From: Streptomyces sp. L-9-10
GTDB lineage: Bacteria > Actinomycetota > Actinomycetes > Streptomycetales > Streptomycetaceae
NCBI RefSeq assembly: GCF_004151105.1
Contig: NZ_PHRF01000096.1
Location: 1 to 64,000 of the forward strand
Length of the DNA stretch: 64,000 bases
Direction of reading: 5' to 3'
Shown here: piece by piece, positions 1 through 8,067 of the stretch
Numbering within the stretch: position 1 is the stretch's first letter
Layout of the letters: each line of letters opens with the position of its first letter
Position numbers and translations under genes: made by a program
The notes under the pieces: model-generated
What the model saw: the letters and a program-made list of their open reading frames with translations, nothing else
What the model was told of the DNA's origin: nothing
Databases searched by the model: none

Positions 1-98
1 GGCCCGAGGCCGCCGGGCCCGAGGCCGCCGGGCCCGAGGCCGCCGGGCCCGAGGCCGCCGGGCCCGAGGCCGCCGGGCCCGAGGCCGCCGGGCCCGAG
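1..98. repeat. 15-bp tandem repeat encoding PAASG
   Basis: Six perfect copies of a 15-bp unit (ggcccgaggccgccg) followed by a partial copy, continuing off the left edge. In the minus-strand sigma-like gene the unit is in frame and reads Pro-Ala-Ala-Ser-Gly. Copy number is likely variable between strains and may also be an assembly-sensitive site. Confidence 0.95.
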
Positions 99-874
99 AT
101 CTTCGAGTCCGTGAGGGAGGAGGGGCGCGACCCCGGCCACGGTCCTGCCGCCTCGGCGCGCTCGGCGGCGCGGCGGCAGCGCGGGCAGTCGTCGACGTGC
201 CGGACCAGCTCGCGCCGGAGCGCGGCGGAGAGCAGCACCTGATGGTCGCCGGTGAGCCGGGCGACGGACGGGCAGCCGCCGGTGTCGACGACGGCGAGCG
301 CGGCGCGGGTGCGTTCCACCTCGCAGGCGGCGGAGGCGAGCAGCTCACGGGCCGCCGTCGGCTCCATGGACAGCACGGCGGCGACCTCCACCGGGCCCAG
401 CTGGTGGCGTACGGCCAGCTCCAGGATCTCGCGCTGCTCGGGCGTCGTGCCGGCGGCTTCCGGCCAGGCCAGCAGGGCGAGTTCACGCCGTCGGCGCTCG
501 GCGGTCTCCGGCGGGAGCGCCTCCGCCGGGGCGGGCTCGGGCTCGCGCTGGGCCGAATGCGCCCCCAGCCGGCTGCGGCGCTGCTCGGTGAGTCTGCGCA
601 GACAGGACCAGCGGGCGAGCGCGTACAGCCAGGCCTTGCGCTCCCCGGCACCCGAGGGGCAACGGCCGTACTGCCGCTCGGAGATGGACAGCACCTCGCC
701 GAGCACCTCGGTCGCGACGTCGTGGTCGCACAGCACGGAGAGGCAGTAGGTGAACAGACCGTCGAGGTACGGCTCGTAACGTGCGGCCTGGCGGTGCGGC
801 ACCGGATGGGGCGCACGACGGGGCGCGCGGTGTGCGCCGGTGGTGTGCGTGGAGGTGTCGGGGCTGCTGCTCAT
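1..874 (-). CDS. Sigma-70-like regulator with C-terminal zinc-finger-like motif (3' end cut)
   Basis: Reads from an ATG at 874 leftward through the window edge, 291 codons visible, no stop seen. Residues about 28-95 resemble sigma region 2 and about 130-185 resemble a region 4 helix-turn-helix (TPEQREILELAVRYQLGPVE). Near residues 225-235 there is HVDDCPRC, an H-x3-C-x2-C pattern like the zinc motif of anti-sigma factors, so sigma and anti-sigma-like parts may be fused. From about residue 258 the protein becomes a PAASG pentapeptide repeat encoded by the 15-bp tandem repeat at the window edge. It is divergent from radA. Family membership is inferred from motifs only; the exact target genes are unknown. 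Confidence 0.7.
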   Translation of the reverse strand, partial: MSSSPDTSTHTTGAHRAPRRAPHPVPHRQAARYEPYLDGLFTYCLSVLCDHDVATEVLGEVLSISERQYGRCPSGAGERKAWLYALARWSCLRRLTEQRRSRLGAHSAQREPEPAPAEALPPETAERRRRELALLAWPEAAGTTPEQREILELAVRHQLGPVEVAAVLSMEPTAARELLASAACEVERTRAALAVVDTGGCPSVARLTGDHQVLLSAALRRELVRHVDDCPRCRRAAERAEAAGPWPGSRPSSLTDSKISGPAASGPAASGPAASGPAASGPAASGPAASG

Positions 875-1056
875 CACCCGGCGACGTTAGACAGAGGGAC
901 CCACAGCCTTCACACCTCTTGAGCACATTTAATCCTTACGGGTGAAGGTATCCCTCAAAAGGGGACAGGAATCGCACGCTCCGATGAACTCCCCCCGCTC
1001 CCGGGCCGCTGCCTCCCGTGGTCGGCGCTGTCGGTGGGCCCCTATACGGTGACGCC

Positions 1057-2466
1057 ATGGCTGCCCGTACGAAATCCGCCAAGGACAGGCCGTCCTACCG
1101 CTGCACCGAGTGCGGTTGGACGACCGCCAAGTGGCTCGGCCGCTGCCCCGAATGCCAGGCGTGGGGCACGGTCGAGGAGTACGGCGCGCCCGCGGTACGG
1201 ACCACTGCGGCGGGCCGGGTCTCCACCGCCGCGCTGCCGATCGGCCAGGTCGACGCCCGTACGGCCACCGCGCGCTCCACCGGCGTGGACGAGCTGGACC
1301 GGGTGCTCGGCGGCGGGCTGGTGCCGGGCGCCGTCGTGCTGGTCGCGGGCGAGCCGGGCGTGGGCAAGTCGACGCTGCTGCTCGACGTCGCGGCGAAGTC
1401 GGCCAGCGACGAGCACCGCACGCTCTATGTGACGGGCGAGGAGTCCACCAGCCAGGTGCGGCTGCGCGCCGACCGGATCAAGGCCATCGACGACCATCTC
1501 TATCTGGCCGCGGAGACGGATCTCTCCGCGGTCCTCGGTCACCTCGACGCGGTCAAGCCGTCGCTGCTGATCCTGGACTCCGTCCAGACCGTCGCCTCGC
1601 CGGAGATCGAGGGCGCGCCGGGCGGTATGGCCCAGGTCCGCGAGGTCGCGGGCGCGCTCATCCGGGCGTCCAAGGAGCGCGCCATGTCGACGCTCCTGGT
1701 GGGGCATGTCACCAAGGACGGCGCGATCGCGGGGCCGCGGCTGCTCGAACACCTTGTGGATGTCGTGCTGTCGTTCGAGGGCGACCGGCACGCCAGGCTG
1801 AGGCTCGTCCGGGGGATCAAGAACCGCTACGGGACGACCGACGAGGTCGGCTGTTTCGAGCTGCACGACGAGGGGATCACCGGTCTCGCCGACCCGTCCG
1901 GACTGTTCCTCACCCGGCGCGACGAGCCCGTCCCCGGCACCTGCCTGACCGTCACGCTGGAGGGGCGCCGGCCGCTCGTCGCCGAGGTGCAGGCGCTGAC
2001 GGTCGACTCGCAGATCCCCTCGCCGCGGCGCACCACCTCCGGCCTGGAGACCTCCCGGGTGTCGATGATGCTCGCCGTGCTGGAGCAGCGCGGCCGGATC
2101 AGCGCGCTCGGCAAGCGCGACATCTACAGCGCGACGGTCGGCGGGGTGAAGCTCACCGAGCCCGCCGCCGATCTCGCGATCGCCCTCGCGCTGGCGTCCG
2201 CGGCCAGCGATACGCCCCTGCCGAAGAACCTGGTCGCGATCGGGGAGGTCGGGCTCGCGGGCGAGGTCAGACGGGTTACGGGCGTCCAGCGGCGGCTGGC
2301 CGAGGCGCACCGTCTCGGCTTCACGCAGGCGCTTGTTCCCACCGATCCGGGGAAGATCCCGGCCGGTATGAAGGTCACGGAAGTCGCCGACATGGGTGAT
2401 GCTCTCAGGGTGCTGCCGCGCCGCGGTCGTGCGGACGCCCCACGGGAAGACAACGCTCGCCGGTAG
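1057..2466 (+). CDS. radA: DNA repair protein RadA
   Basis: RadA/Sms, a RecA-like ATPase and DnaB-type helicase that promotes branch migration of recombination intermediates. 469 aa. It shows the N-terminal C4 zinc finger (C16, C19, C30, C33), a Walker A motif GEPGVGKST near residue 98, the RadA signature KNRYG, and a C-terminal Lon-protease-like domain ending in TEVADMGDALRVL. The ATG at 1057 is chosen because it begins the conserved MAARTKSAKDRPSYRC segment; an upstream in-frame GTG at 1018 would add 13 non-conserved residues. It lies 44 bp upstream of disA on the same strand, the classical radA-disA pair; in other bacteria RadA restrains DisA activity. Confidence 0.97.
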   Translation: MAARTKSAKDRPSYRCTECGWTTAKWLGRCPECQAWGTVEEYGAPAVRTTAAGRVSTAALPIGQVDARTATARSTGVDELDRVLGGGLVPGAVVLVAGEPGVGKSTLLLDVAAKSASDEHRTLYVTGEESTSQVRLRADRIKAIDDHLYLAAETDLSAVLGHLDAVKPSLLILDSVQTVASPEIEGAPGGMAQVREVAGALIRASKERAMSTLLVGHVTKDGAIAGPRLLEHLVDVVLSFEGDRHARLRLVRGIKNRYGTTDEVGCFELHDEGITGLADPSGLFLTRRDEPVPGTCLTVTLEGRRPLVAEVQALTVDSQIPSPRRTTSGLETSRVSMMLAVLEQRGRISALGKRDIYSATVGGVKLTEPAADLAIALALASAASDTPLPKNLVAIGEVGLAGEVRRVTGVQRRLAEAHRLGFTQALVPTDPGKIPAGMKVTEVADMGDALRVLPRRGRADAPREDNARR

Positions 2467-2510
2467 ACTTTGCCCTGGTCTCGCCCATCCGTACGAGCCG
2501 GAGGAGTGCA

Positions 2511-3635
2511 GTGGCAGCCAACGACCGGGCATCAGCGCCCGGAAAGTCCGGCGCGGGCTCCGGCAACGAAGCGCTGATGCGCGCCTCCCTGAGCGCTGTC
2601 GCGCCGGGCATGGCGCTGCGCGACGGCCTGGAGCGGATCCTGCGCGGCAACACCGGAGGTCTGATCGTCCTGGGCATGGACAAGACCGTCGAGTCGATGT
2701 GCACGGGCGGTTTCGTGCTGGACGTGGAGTTCACCGCGACCCGCCTGCGCGAGCTGTGCAAACTCGACGGCGCGCTCATCCTGGACAAGGACATCACCAA
2801 GATCCTGCGGGCCGGCGTCCAGCTGGTCCCCGAGTCGTCCATCCCCACGGAGGAGACGGGTACGCGGCACCGCACGGCCGACCGCGTGTCCAAGCAGTGC
2901 GGCTTCCCCGTCGTCTCCGTCTCGCAGTCGATGCGGCTGATCGCGCTGTACGTGAACGGGGAGCGCCGGGTCCTGGAGGAGTCGGCGGCGATCCTGTCGC
3001 GGGCGAACCAGGCGCTGGCGACCCTGGAGCGGTACAAGCTCCGTCTCGACGAGGTCGCGGGCACGCTCTCCGCGCTGGAGATCGAGGACCTGGTGACGGT
3101 CCGGGACGTGACGGCCGTCGCCCAGCGTCTCGAGATGGTGCGCAGGATCGCCACGGAGATCGCCGAGTACGTGGTCGAGCTGGGCACCGACGGCCGGCTT
3201 CTCTCTCTCCAGCTGGACGAGTTGATCGCGGGCGTGGAGCCGGAACGGGACCTGGTCGCACGGGACTACGTCCCCGAGCCGACCGCGAAGCGCTCCCGTA
3301 CGGTCGGCGAGGCGCTCGGCGAGCTGGACTCGCTGAGCCATCCCGAGCTGCTCGAACTGCCCATCGTGGCAAGGGCGCTGGGCTACAGCGGCGCGCCGGA
3401 GACGCTCGACTCCGCGGTCTCGCCGCGCGGTTACCGGCTGCTGGCCAAGGTGCCTCGGCTGCCGGGCGCCATCATCGAGCGGCTCGTCGAGCACTTCGGC
3501 GGGCTCCAGAAGCTGCTGGCGGCGAGCGTCGACGATCTTCAGACGGTGGACGGCGTCGGCGAGGCGCGGGCCCGCAGCGTGCGCGAGGGGCTCTCGCGGC
3601 TGGCGGAGTCCTCGATCCTGGAGCGGTACGTATAG
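2511..3635 (+). CDS. disA: Diadenylate cyclase DisA
   Basis: Makes c-di-AMP from two ATP and scans DNA for branched structures. 374 aa. The DAC domain carries the catalytic DGA (86-88) and RHR (119-121) motifs; the middle is helical and the C-terminus has helix-hairpin-helix repeats (PRLPGAIIERLVEHFGG, VDGVGEARARSVREGL). The GTG at 2511 is set by GGAGGAG about 5 nt upstream. Immediately after the TAG stop is a 13-bp tandem repeat and then a strong bidirectional terminator. In Streptomyces c-di-AMP controls osmotic balance and cell-wall hydrolases through ydaO riboswitches and effector proteins; no ydaO element was recognised in this window. Confidence 0.97.
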   Translation: MAANDRASAPGKSGAGSGNEALMRASLSAVAPGMALRDGLERILRGNTGGLIVLGMDKTVESMCTGGFVLDVEFTATRLRELCKLDGALILDKDITKILRAGVQLVPESSIPTEETGTRHRTADRVSKQCGFPVVSVSQSMRLIALYVNGERRVLEESAAILSRANQALATLERYKLRLDEVAGTLSALEIEDLVTVRDVTAVAQRLEMVRRIATEIAEYVVELGTDGRLLSLQLDELIAGVEPERDLVARDYVPEPTAKRSRTVGEALGELDSLSHPELLELPIVARALGYSGAPETLDSAVSPRGYRLLAKVPRLPGAIIERLVEHFGGLQKLLAASVDDLQTVDGVGEARARSVREGLSRLAESSILERYV

Positions 3636-3666
3636 CGGCGTCTGCGCACGGCGTCTGCGCACGGCG
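3636..3666. repeat. 13-bp tandem repeat directly after disA stop
   Basis: Two complete copies of cggcgtctgcgca and a partial third start at the base after the disA stop codon. Further short direct repeats (gtgaacgac) follow to 3727. One of several stop-anchored repeats in this window. Confidence 0.9.
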
Positions 3667-3728
3667 CCTTCAGCGGCGTACGTACGTGAGCGACGACGGC
3701 ACGTGAACGACAGCGGCATGTGAACGAC

Positions 3729-3766
3729 GACGGCGCCCCGGCCCACTCCCGGGCCGGGGCGCCGTC
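3729..3766. terminator. Bidirectional terminator between disA and the convergent gene
   Basis: Perfect 16-bp inverted repeat, arms 3729-3744 and 3751-3766, 6-nt loop (actccc). GC-rich hairpin without a T run, typical of Streptomyces, placed between convergent disA and the 3790-4644 gene. Confidence 0.85.
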
Positions 3767-3789
3767 TCATGCGCCGGTGCGGACGGCTG

Positions 3790-4644
3790 TCAGTCCTTCT
3801 CCAGGCGAATGGACGCCTGGCCCTGCTTCACCGAGGCGCGCGAGGTCTTGGCCTCCACCAGGTACGTTCCGGGGCCCACAGCCCGCGCGGGCGGTGTGGC
3901 GCAGCCCGGCGCGCTGCGACCGCGGTTCCACTCGATCGTGCGCGTGATCGCTCCGCCCGCCGGGACCTCGTAGAGCACCCCGCCGGTCTTCGGGCAGTGC
4001 TCGGACGACCAGACGTCCTCGTCGTCGGCGTCGGCGATCGTCAGCACCACGGCCTTCGGCCCGAAGTCGGCCTTGCAGGCGGTGTTCGAGGTGTTCGTGG
4101 CGGTCAGCCGGAACTCGGGCTTCTCGCCGGGCGCGTACGCGACCTTCGTCGTGGTGAGGCGCAGGGTGAGGGCGCTCGGGGGGCAGTTGGGCAGTCCGGA
4201 GCCGGCCGGTACCTGCCGGCCGGAGCTGGTGCTTCCGCCGCCGCTGCCCGCGGAACCGCCGCCACTGGCGCCGCCGGTGTCCGCCGCGCCGTCCGTACCG
4301 CCGGAACCGGCCCCGCCACCGCCGCCGGTGTCGCCGTTCTTGCCGCCGTCGCCGCCGCCGCCGGTCCCGCCGGTCCCACCGGTCCCGTTGGTCGAGCCCG
4401 ACTCGTCGCGTCCGCCCGGCTGTTCACTGATGGCCGGTCCTGAACCGGAGGGGCCCGGGGTGATGGACGTCGCGGGATTGGCGCCGTCCGCTGTGTCCCC
4501 GCTGTTCTTGCCGTCACCCCCACGGGAGCTGACGACCCATACGACGAGCAACGCGAGCAGCGCGATCAGCGTCGCCGCTACTGCCCTCCGTCGCCAGTAG
4601 ATGGTGGAGGGAAGCGGCCCGACCGGATTGCGCAAAGATCCCAC
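3790..4644 (-). CDS. Membrane-anchored protein with Gly/Ser-rich linker and extracellular beta domain
   Basis: 284 aa from GTG 4644 (start chosen at the GSLRNPVGPLPSTIYWRRR segment; upstream codons are inside the promoter region). Residues about 1-19 are cytosolic and basic, about 20-38 form one membrane helix, then roughly 100 residues rich in Gly, Ser, Thr and Asn form a low-complexity spacer. The last ~125 residues contain four Cys and a beta-rich pattern (YAPGEKPEFRLTATNTSNTAC, ending TYLVEAKTSRASVKQGQASIRLE), resembling Ig-like or BsuPI-like domains. Probably a cell-surface protein displayed outside the membrane. Function unknown. Convergent with disA, divergent from the PAP2 gene. Confidence 0.8.
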   Translation of the reverse strand: MGSLRNPVGPLPSTIYWRRRAVAATLIALLALLVVWVVSSRGGDGKNSGDTADGANPATSITPGPSGSGPAISEQPGGRDESGSTNGTGGTGGTGGGGDGGKNGDTGGGGGAGSGGTDGAADTGGASGGGSAGSGGGSTSSGRQVPAGSGLPNCPPSALTLRLTTTKVAYAPGEKPEFRLTATNTSNTACKADFGPKAVVLTIADADDEDVWSSEHCPKTGGVLYEVPAGGAITRTIEWNRGRSAPGCATPPARAVGPGTYLVEAKTSRASVKQGQASIRLEKD

Positions 4645-4824
4645 GGCGCAAACTGTACGAGAGATCGGCGCCAACTCCCGCCCCCCATGCCGCCCGTCTC
4701 GCAAGTTTTACGGATCATCATCACGGATCGGCCCGTCGGCGACCGGGACTTCCTTCCTTTCGTCAGGGGTTCACCCCGGCCTTCGGGTGAGGGGAACTCC
4801 CGATGATCTCTGTACGTTCTTCCC

Positions 4825-5472
4825 ATGAACAGCAGCGCAACGAGCGATCTCTATCGCGACATCACCGACTTCGCCCGTACGACCCCCTCCTGGTTCCAAC
4901 ACCTGGCAGAGCTATGGACCGAGGCCGGACTGCTGTTGTTCGGCGTGCTCTTCATAGCGGTCTGGTGGTACGCGCGGTCGGCCGGTCCACGCGCCGTGGC
5001 CGTGGCGGTCCTCGCCCCGCTCGCGACCGCCGTCGCGTACGTATGCAGTGAACTGACCAAGTCGGCGCTGACCGAGGAGAGGCCGTGCCGGGCGGTCGCC
5101 GGAGCCGGGGCCTCGCTCATCCCCTGTCCGCCGGTGGGCGACTGGTCCTTCCCCAGCAACCACGCCACGATCGCCGGAGCGGCGGCGATCGCGCTGGCAA
5201 TCGCCCGTCCCCTACTCGCCTACCTCACCGTCCCGATGGCGCTGCTGATGGCGTTCTCCCGGGTCTTCGTCGGGGTCCACTATCCGCACGACGTGGCGGT
5301 GGGGCTGGTGTTCGGCGGCGTGGTGGCGACGGTCGTGGTCCTGGCGGCGGCACGGCCCGTGGGCACGCTGGTCCGGACGATGCGGACGAGCCGGTCGGGT
5401 CTGGCCCTGCTGCTCGCCGGGCCGGGGCGGCCACGCACCGTCGATCACACGGGCGCGACAGAGCGGGCGTGA
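4825..5472 (+). CDS. PAP2-family membrane phosphatase
   Basis: 215-aa integral membrane phosphatase of the type 2 phosphatidic acid phosphatase superfamily, which dephosphorylates lipid phosphates such as undecaprenyl pyrophosphate or phosphatidic acid on the outer membrane face. The three catalytic motifs are present: K-x6-RP (KSALTEERP), PSNH, and SR-x5-H-x3-D (SRVFVGVHYPHD). About five to six membrane helices. The 3' end is followed by a 14-bp tandem repeat that begins within the stop codon. The substrate cannot be told from the sequence; undecaprenyl-PP recycling is a reasonable guess. Confidence 0.9.
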   Translation: MNSSATSDLYRDITDFARTTPSWFQHLAELWTEAGLLLFGVLFIAVWWYARSAGPRAVAVAVLAPLATAVAYVCSELTKSALTEERPCRAVAGAGASLIPCPPVGDWSFPSNHATIAGAAAIALAIARPLLAYLTVPMALLMAFSRVFVGVHYPHDVAVGLVFGGVVATVVVLAAARPVGTLVRTMRTSRSGLALLLAGPGRPRTVDHTGATERA

Positions 5473-5498
5473 CCGAGCGCGTGGGACCGAGCGCGTGG
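5471..5498. repeat. 14-bp tandem repeat over the PAP2 stop codon
   Basis: Two adjacent copies of gaccgagcgcgtgg; the first copy includes the last two bases of the TGA stop (5470-5472). Related gcgcg-rich fragments continue to about 5550. Confidence 0.85.
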
Positions 5499-5614
5499 GA
5501 CGGGCGGGCGGGGGTGAACAGGGGGCGTGCGCGGGACCGGGCGCGTGACACCTCGGCCCCGCCCGCGCCTGCCGCACCCTCCACGGCCCGGGACATGCCA
5601 GGATCGGTGGTGCC

Positions 5615-6550
5615 ATGACTGCTACCTCCGCGCACTCCGCGTCCTCCCCGACCGCCGTCGATCCGGCCGCCCTCCACACCCCCGTCATCGCGTGGTTCGA
5701 CTCGAACGCGCGCGATCTGCCCTGGCGCCGCCCCGAAGCGGGCGCCTGGGGGGTGATGGTCAGCGAGTTCATGCTCCAGCAGACCCCGGTGAACCGGGTG
5801 CTCCCGGTGTACGAGCAGTGGCTCGGCCGCTGGCCGCGCCCCGCCGATCTGGCCGCCGAGGCCCCCGGCGAGGCGGTCCGCGCCTGGGGCCGGCTGGGCT
5901 ATCCGCGCCGCGCGCTGCGTCTGCACGGCGCCGCGCAGGCGATAACGGAGCGGCACGGAGGTGACGTACCGCGCGAGCACGCGCAGTTGCTCTCACTGCC
6001 CGGGATCGGGGAGTACACGGCCGCGGCCGTGGCCTCGTTCGCGTACGGACAGCGGCACGCGGTGCTCGACACGAACGTGCGCCGCGTCTTCGCGCGCGCC
6101 GTGGCCGGTGTCCAGTACCCGCCGAACGCGACCACCGCCGCCGAACGCAAACTGGCCCGCGCGCTGCTGCCCGAGGACGCCCCGACCGCGGCCCGCTGGG
6201 CGGCGTCCTCCATGGAGCTGGGCGCGCTGATCTGCACCGCGAAGAACGAGGGCTGCGTACGGTGCCCGATCGCCGACCGGTGCGCCTGGCGGCTGGCCGG
6301 GAAACCCCGGTACGAGGGCCCCGCGCGGCGCGGCCAGACGTACGCGGGCACGGACCGCCAGGTGCGCGGCAAGCTCCTGGCCGTACTGCGCGAGGCGGTC
6401 GCGCCGGTGCCGCAGGGGGTCCTGGACGCGGTCTGGGACGAACCGGTGCAGCGGGCCAGGGCGCTGGACGGGCTGGTCGCCGACGGGCTGGTCGAGCCGA
6501 TGGAGAACGGGGTCTACCGGCTGCCGCAGAGCCGGGCCGAACCGCGCTGA
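5615..6550 (+). CDS. mutY: A/G-specific adenine glycosylase MutY
   Basis: Removes adenine mispaired with 8-oxoguanine. 311 aa. Catalytic Glu51 sits in SEFMLQQTPV, the helix-hairpin-helix is LLSLPGIGEYTAAAV with Asp152 in LDTNVRRVFAR, and the 4Fe-4S ligands are Cys207, Cys214, Cys217 and Cys223. The protein is shorter than E. coli MutY; in place of a full NUDIX-like 8-oxoG recognition domain the last ~75 residues (from RQVRGKLLAVLREA) look like a small winged-helix domain. Start ATG 5615. A 12-bp tandem repeat follows four bases after the stop. Confidence 0.95.
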   Translation: MTATSAHSASSPTAVDPAALHTPVIAWFDSNARDLPWRRPEAGAWGVMVSEFMLQQTPVNRVLPVYEQWLGRWPRPADLAAEAPGEAVRAWGRLGYPRRALRLHGAAQAITERHGGDVPREHAQLLSLPGIGEYTAAAVASFAYGQRHAVLDTNVRRVFARAVAGVQYPPNATTAAERKLARALLPEDAPTAARWAASSMELGALICTAKNEGCVRCPIADRCAWRLAGKPRYEGPARRGQTYAGTDRQVRGKLLAVLREAVAPVPQGVLDAVWDEPVQRARALDGLVADGLVEPMENGVYRLPQSRAEPR

Positions 6551-6554
6551 TCCG

Positions 6555-6583
6555 GCGCCTGCCCCCGCGCCTGCCCCCGCGCC
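6555..6583. repeat. 12-bp tandem repeat after mutY
   Basis: Two full copies and a partial third of gcgcctgccccc, starting 4 nt after the mutY TGA. Confidence 0.85.
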
Positions 6584-6624
6584 GCGTCACGGCGGCCCGC
6601 CCCGGCGGCCGTTACACAACCGAT

Positions 6625-6654
6625 GGACAGCCGTGCGTCCTCCGACGGCTGTCC
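6625..6654. promoter_or_regulatory. Inverted repeat upstream of sigE
   Basis: Perfect 10-bp arms ggacagccgt (6625-6634) and acggctgtcc (6645-6654), 10-nt loop, in the mutY-sigE gap. It could be the mutY terminator or an operator in the sigE promoter region, whose transcription in S. coelicolor depends on the CseB response regulator. No T run follows, and it lies 84 bp before the sigE start, so a regulatory role is possible but unproven. Confidence 0.5.
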
Positions 6655-6737
6655 CGCACAGCCTCGTGACAACCGCTCCGTAATTTCGGTGCCGTAAGCG
6701 AACGGCATGGATGGTCACGGGGTGGGAGGCGGTTGTC

Positions 6738-7394
6738 ATGGCGCAGGGTGAGGTGCTCGGCTTCGAGGAGTACGTACGTACCCGGCAGGAGGCCCTGCTG
6801 CGGAGCGCCCGGCGCCTCGTGCCCGATCCCGTAGACGCGCAGGACCTGCTCCAGACCGCGCTGGCCCGTACGTTCGGGCGCTGGGACGGCATCGCCGACA
6901 AGTCCCTCGCCGACGCCTATCTGCGCCGCGTCATGATCAACACGCGTACGGAGTGGTGGCGCGCCCGCAAGCTCGAAGAGGTCCCCACCGAGCAGCTGCC
7001 CGACGCGAGCATCGACGACGGCACCGACCAGCGCGCCGACCGGGCGCTGCTGATGGACATCCTGGGGGTGCTCGCGCCCAAGCAGCGCAGCGTGGTGGTG
7101 CTGCGGCACTGGGAGCAGATGAGCACGGAGGAGACGGCTGCCGCGCTCGGCATGTCGGCGGGTACCGTAAAGAGCACGCTGCACCGCGCGCTGGCCCGGC
7201 TCCGTCAGGAGCTGGAGAGCCGGGAGCTGGCCGGCCAGGGCCTGGACGTCCACGCGCCGGAGCAGTCGGATCTCCGTCGCGGCAGGAGCGGCGGAAGTAG
7301 CGGGAGCGACAGGGGTGACGGCCGGGGCGCTCGCGGCATACGCGGCGGCCACGGCGGTCATGAGGAGCGGGGGCGGGAGAGGTGCGCGGCCTGA
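6738..7394 (+). CDS. sigE: ECF sigma factor SigE (cell-envelope stress)
   Basis: Extracytoplasmic-function sigma factor that, in S. coelicolor, is induced by cell-wall antibiotics via CseBC and transcribes envelope genes. 218 aa from ATG 6738, chosen for GGAGG 9 nt upstream. Region 2 (DAQDLLQTALARTFGRWDGIADK) and region 4 (APKQRSVVVLRHWEQMSTEETAAALGM) are intact and the gene is followed by cseABC. Odd: known SigE proteins are near 175-180 aa, whereas here residues after about 163 form a ~55-residue Gly/Arg/Ser/His-rich tail before the terminal RERCAA. Overlaps cseA by 13 bp. Confidence 0.95.
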   Translation: MAQGEVLGFEEYVRTRQEALLRSARRLVPDPVDAQDLLQTALARTFGRWDGIADKSLADAYLRRVMINTRTEWWRARKLEEVPTEQLPDASIDDGTDQRADRALLMDILGVLAPKQRSVVVLRHWEQMSTEETAAALGMSAGTVKSTLHRALARLRQELESRELAGQGLDVHAPEQSDLRRGRSGGSSGSDRGDGRGARGIRGGHGGHEERGRERCAA

Positions 7395-8050
7395 AAGACC
7401 AGGGGCGGCCGGGAGGCGGACCCTTCGCGGTGGGTACGGCACTGTCCGCGCTCGCCGCCGTCGGCCTGCTCGTGTCCGGCTGTTCGACCGGCGGTACGGG
7501 GACCAGGGACGAGGGCGCGGCCGTGACCTCCCCCGTGGAGCGCGGCGCGCCGGCCCCCAGGGTGTCCGCGGAGACCCCCGCCAAGACCGTCAACGCGGTG
7601 GCGCTGCTCCGGAAGGACCCCGCGGTCAGCCCGCGGGTCAAGGCGGACCTCAAGCCATGCGGCGAGGACGCGTACCCGGTGGACACGTCGTACGGGAATC
7701 TGACCGGCGGTACCGCGCCCGATCTGGTGGTCAACGTGATGACGTGCGGCGACTCGGTGGGCGTCGGGACGTATGTGTACCGCCAGCGGAACGAGGAGTA
7801 CCAGAACGTCTTCGCGGCGGAGGAGCCCGCCGTCTACGCCACGATCGACCGCGGTGAGCTGGTCGTCACCCAGCAGGTGTACGCGAAGGGCGATCCGCTG
7901 TCCTTCCCCTCGGGCGAGGACGTCGTGACGTACAGCTGGGCCGACAGCAAGTTCAGTGAGCGCTACCGCGTGCGCAACGACTACAGCAGAGCGGTGGGCA
8001 ACGGCGAGGGGTCCTCATCCGTCGTGCCCGCCCCGACGAGCGAGAACTGA
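7382..8050 (+). CDS. cseA: Lipoprotein CseA, negative modulator of the sigE system
   Basis: 222-aa lipoprotein: basic N-terminus, hydrophobic core about 16-31, lipobox LLVSGC, then a Ser/Thr/Pro spacer and a mature domain with two Cys (KPCGEDAYP, MTCGDSVG). In S. coelicolor CseA lies outside the membrane and lowers sigE expression, probably by damping the sensor CseC. GTG start at 7382 with an upstream GGGAG; it overlaps the end of sigE, implying translational coupling. 17 bp precede cseB. Confidence 0.92.
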   Translation: MRGLKDQGRPGGGPFAVGTALSALAAVGLLVSGCSTGGTGTRDEGAAVTSPVERGAPAPRVSAETPAKTVNAVALLRKDPAVSPRVKADLKPCGEDAYPVDTSYGNLTGGTAPDLVVNVMTCGDSVGVGTYVYRQRNEEYQNVFAAEEPAVYATIDRGELVVTQQVYAKGDPLSFPSGEDVVTYSWADSKFSERYRVRNDYSRAVGNGEGSSSVVPAPTSEN

Positions 8051-8067
8051 GAGCTGAGAACCACGGG

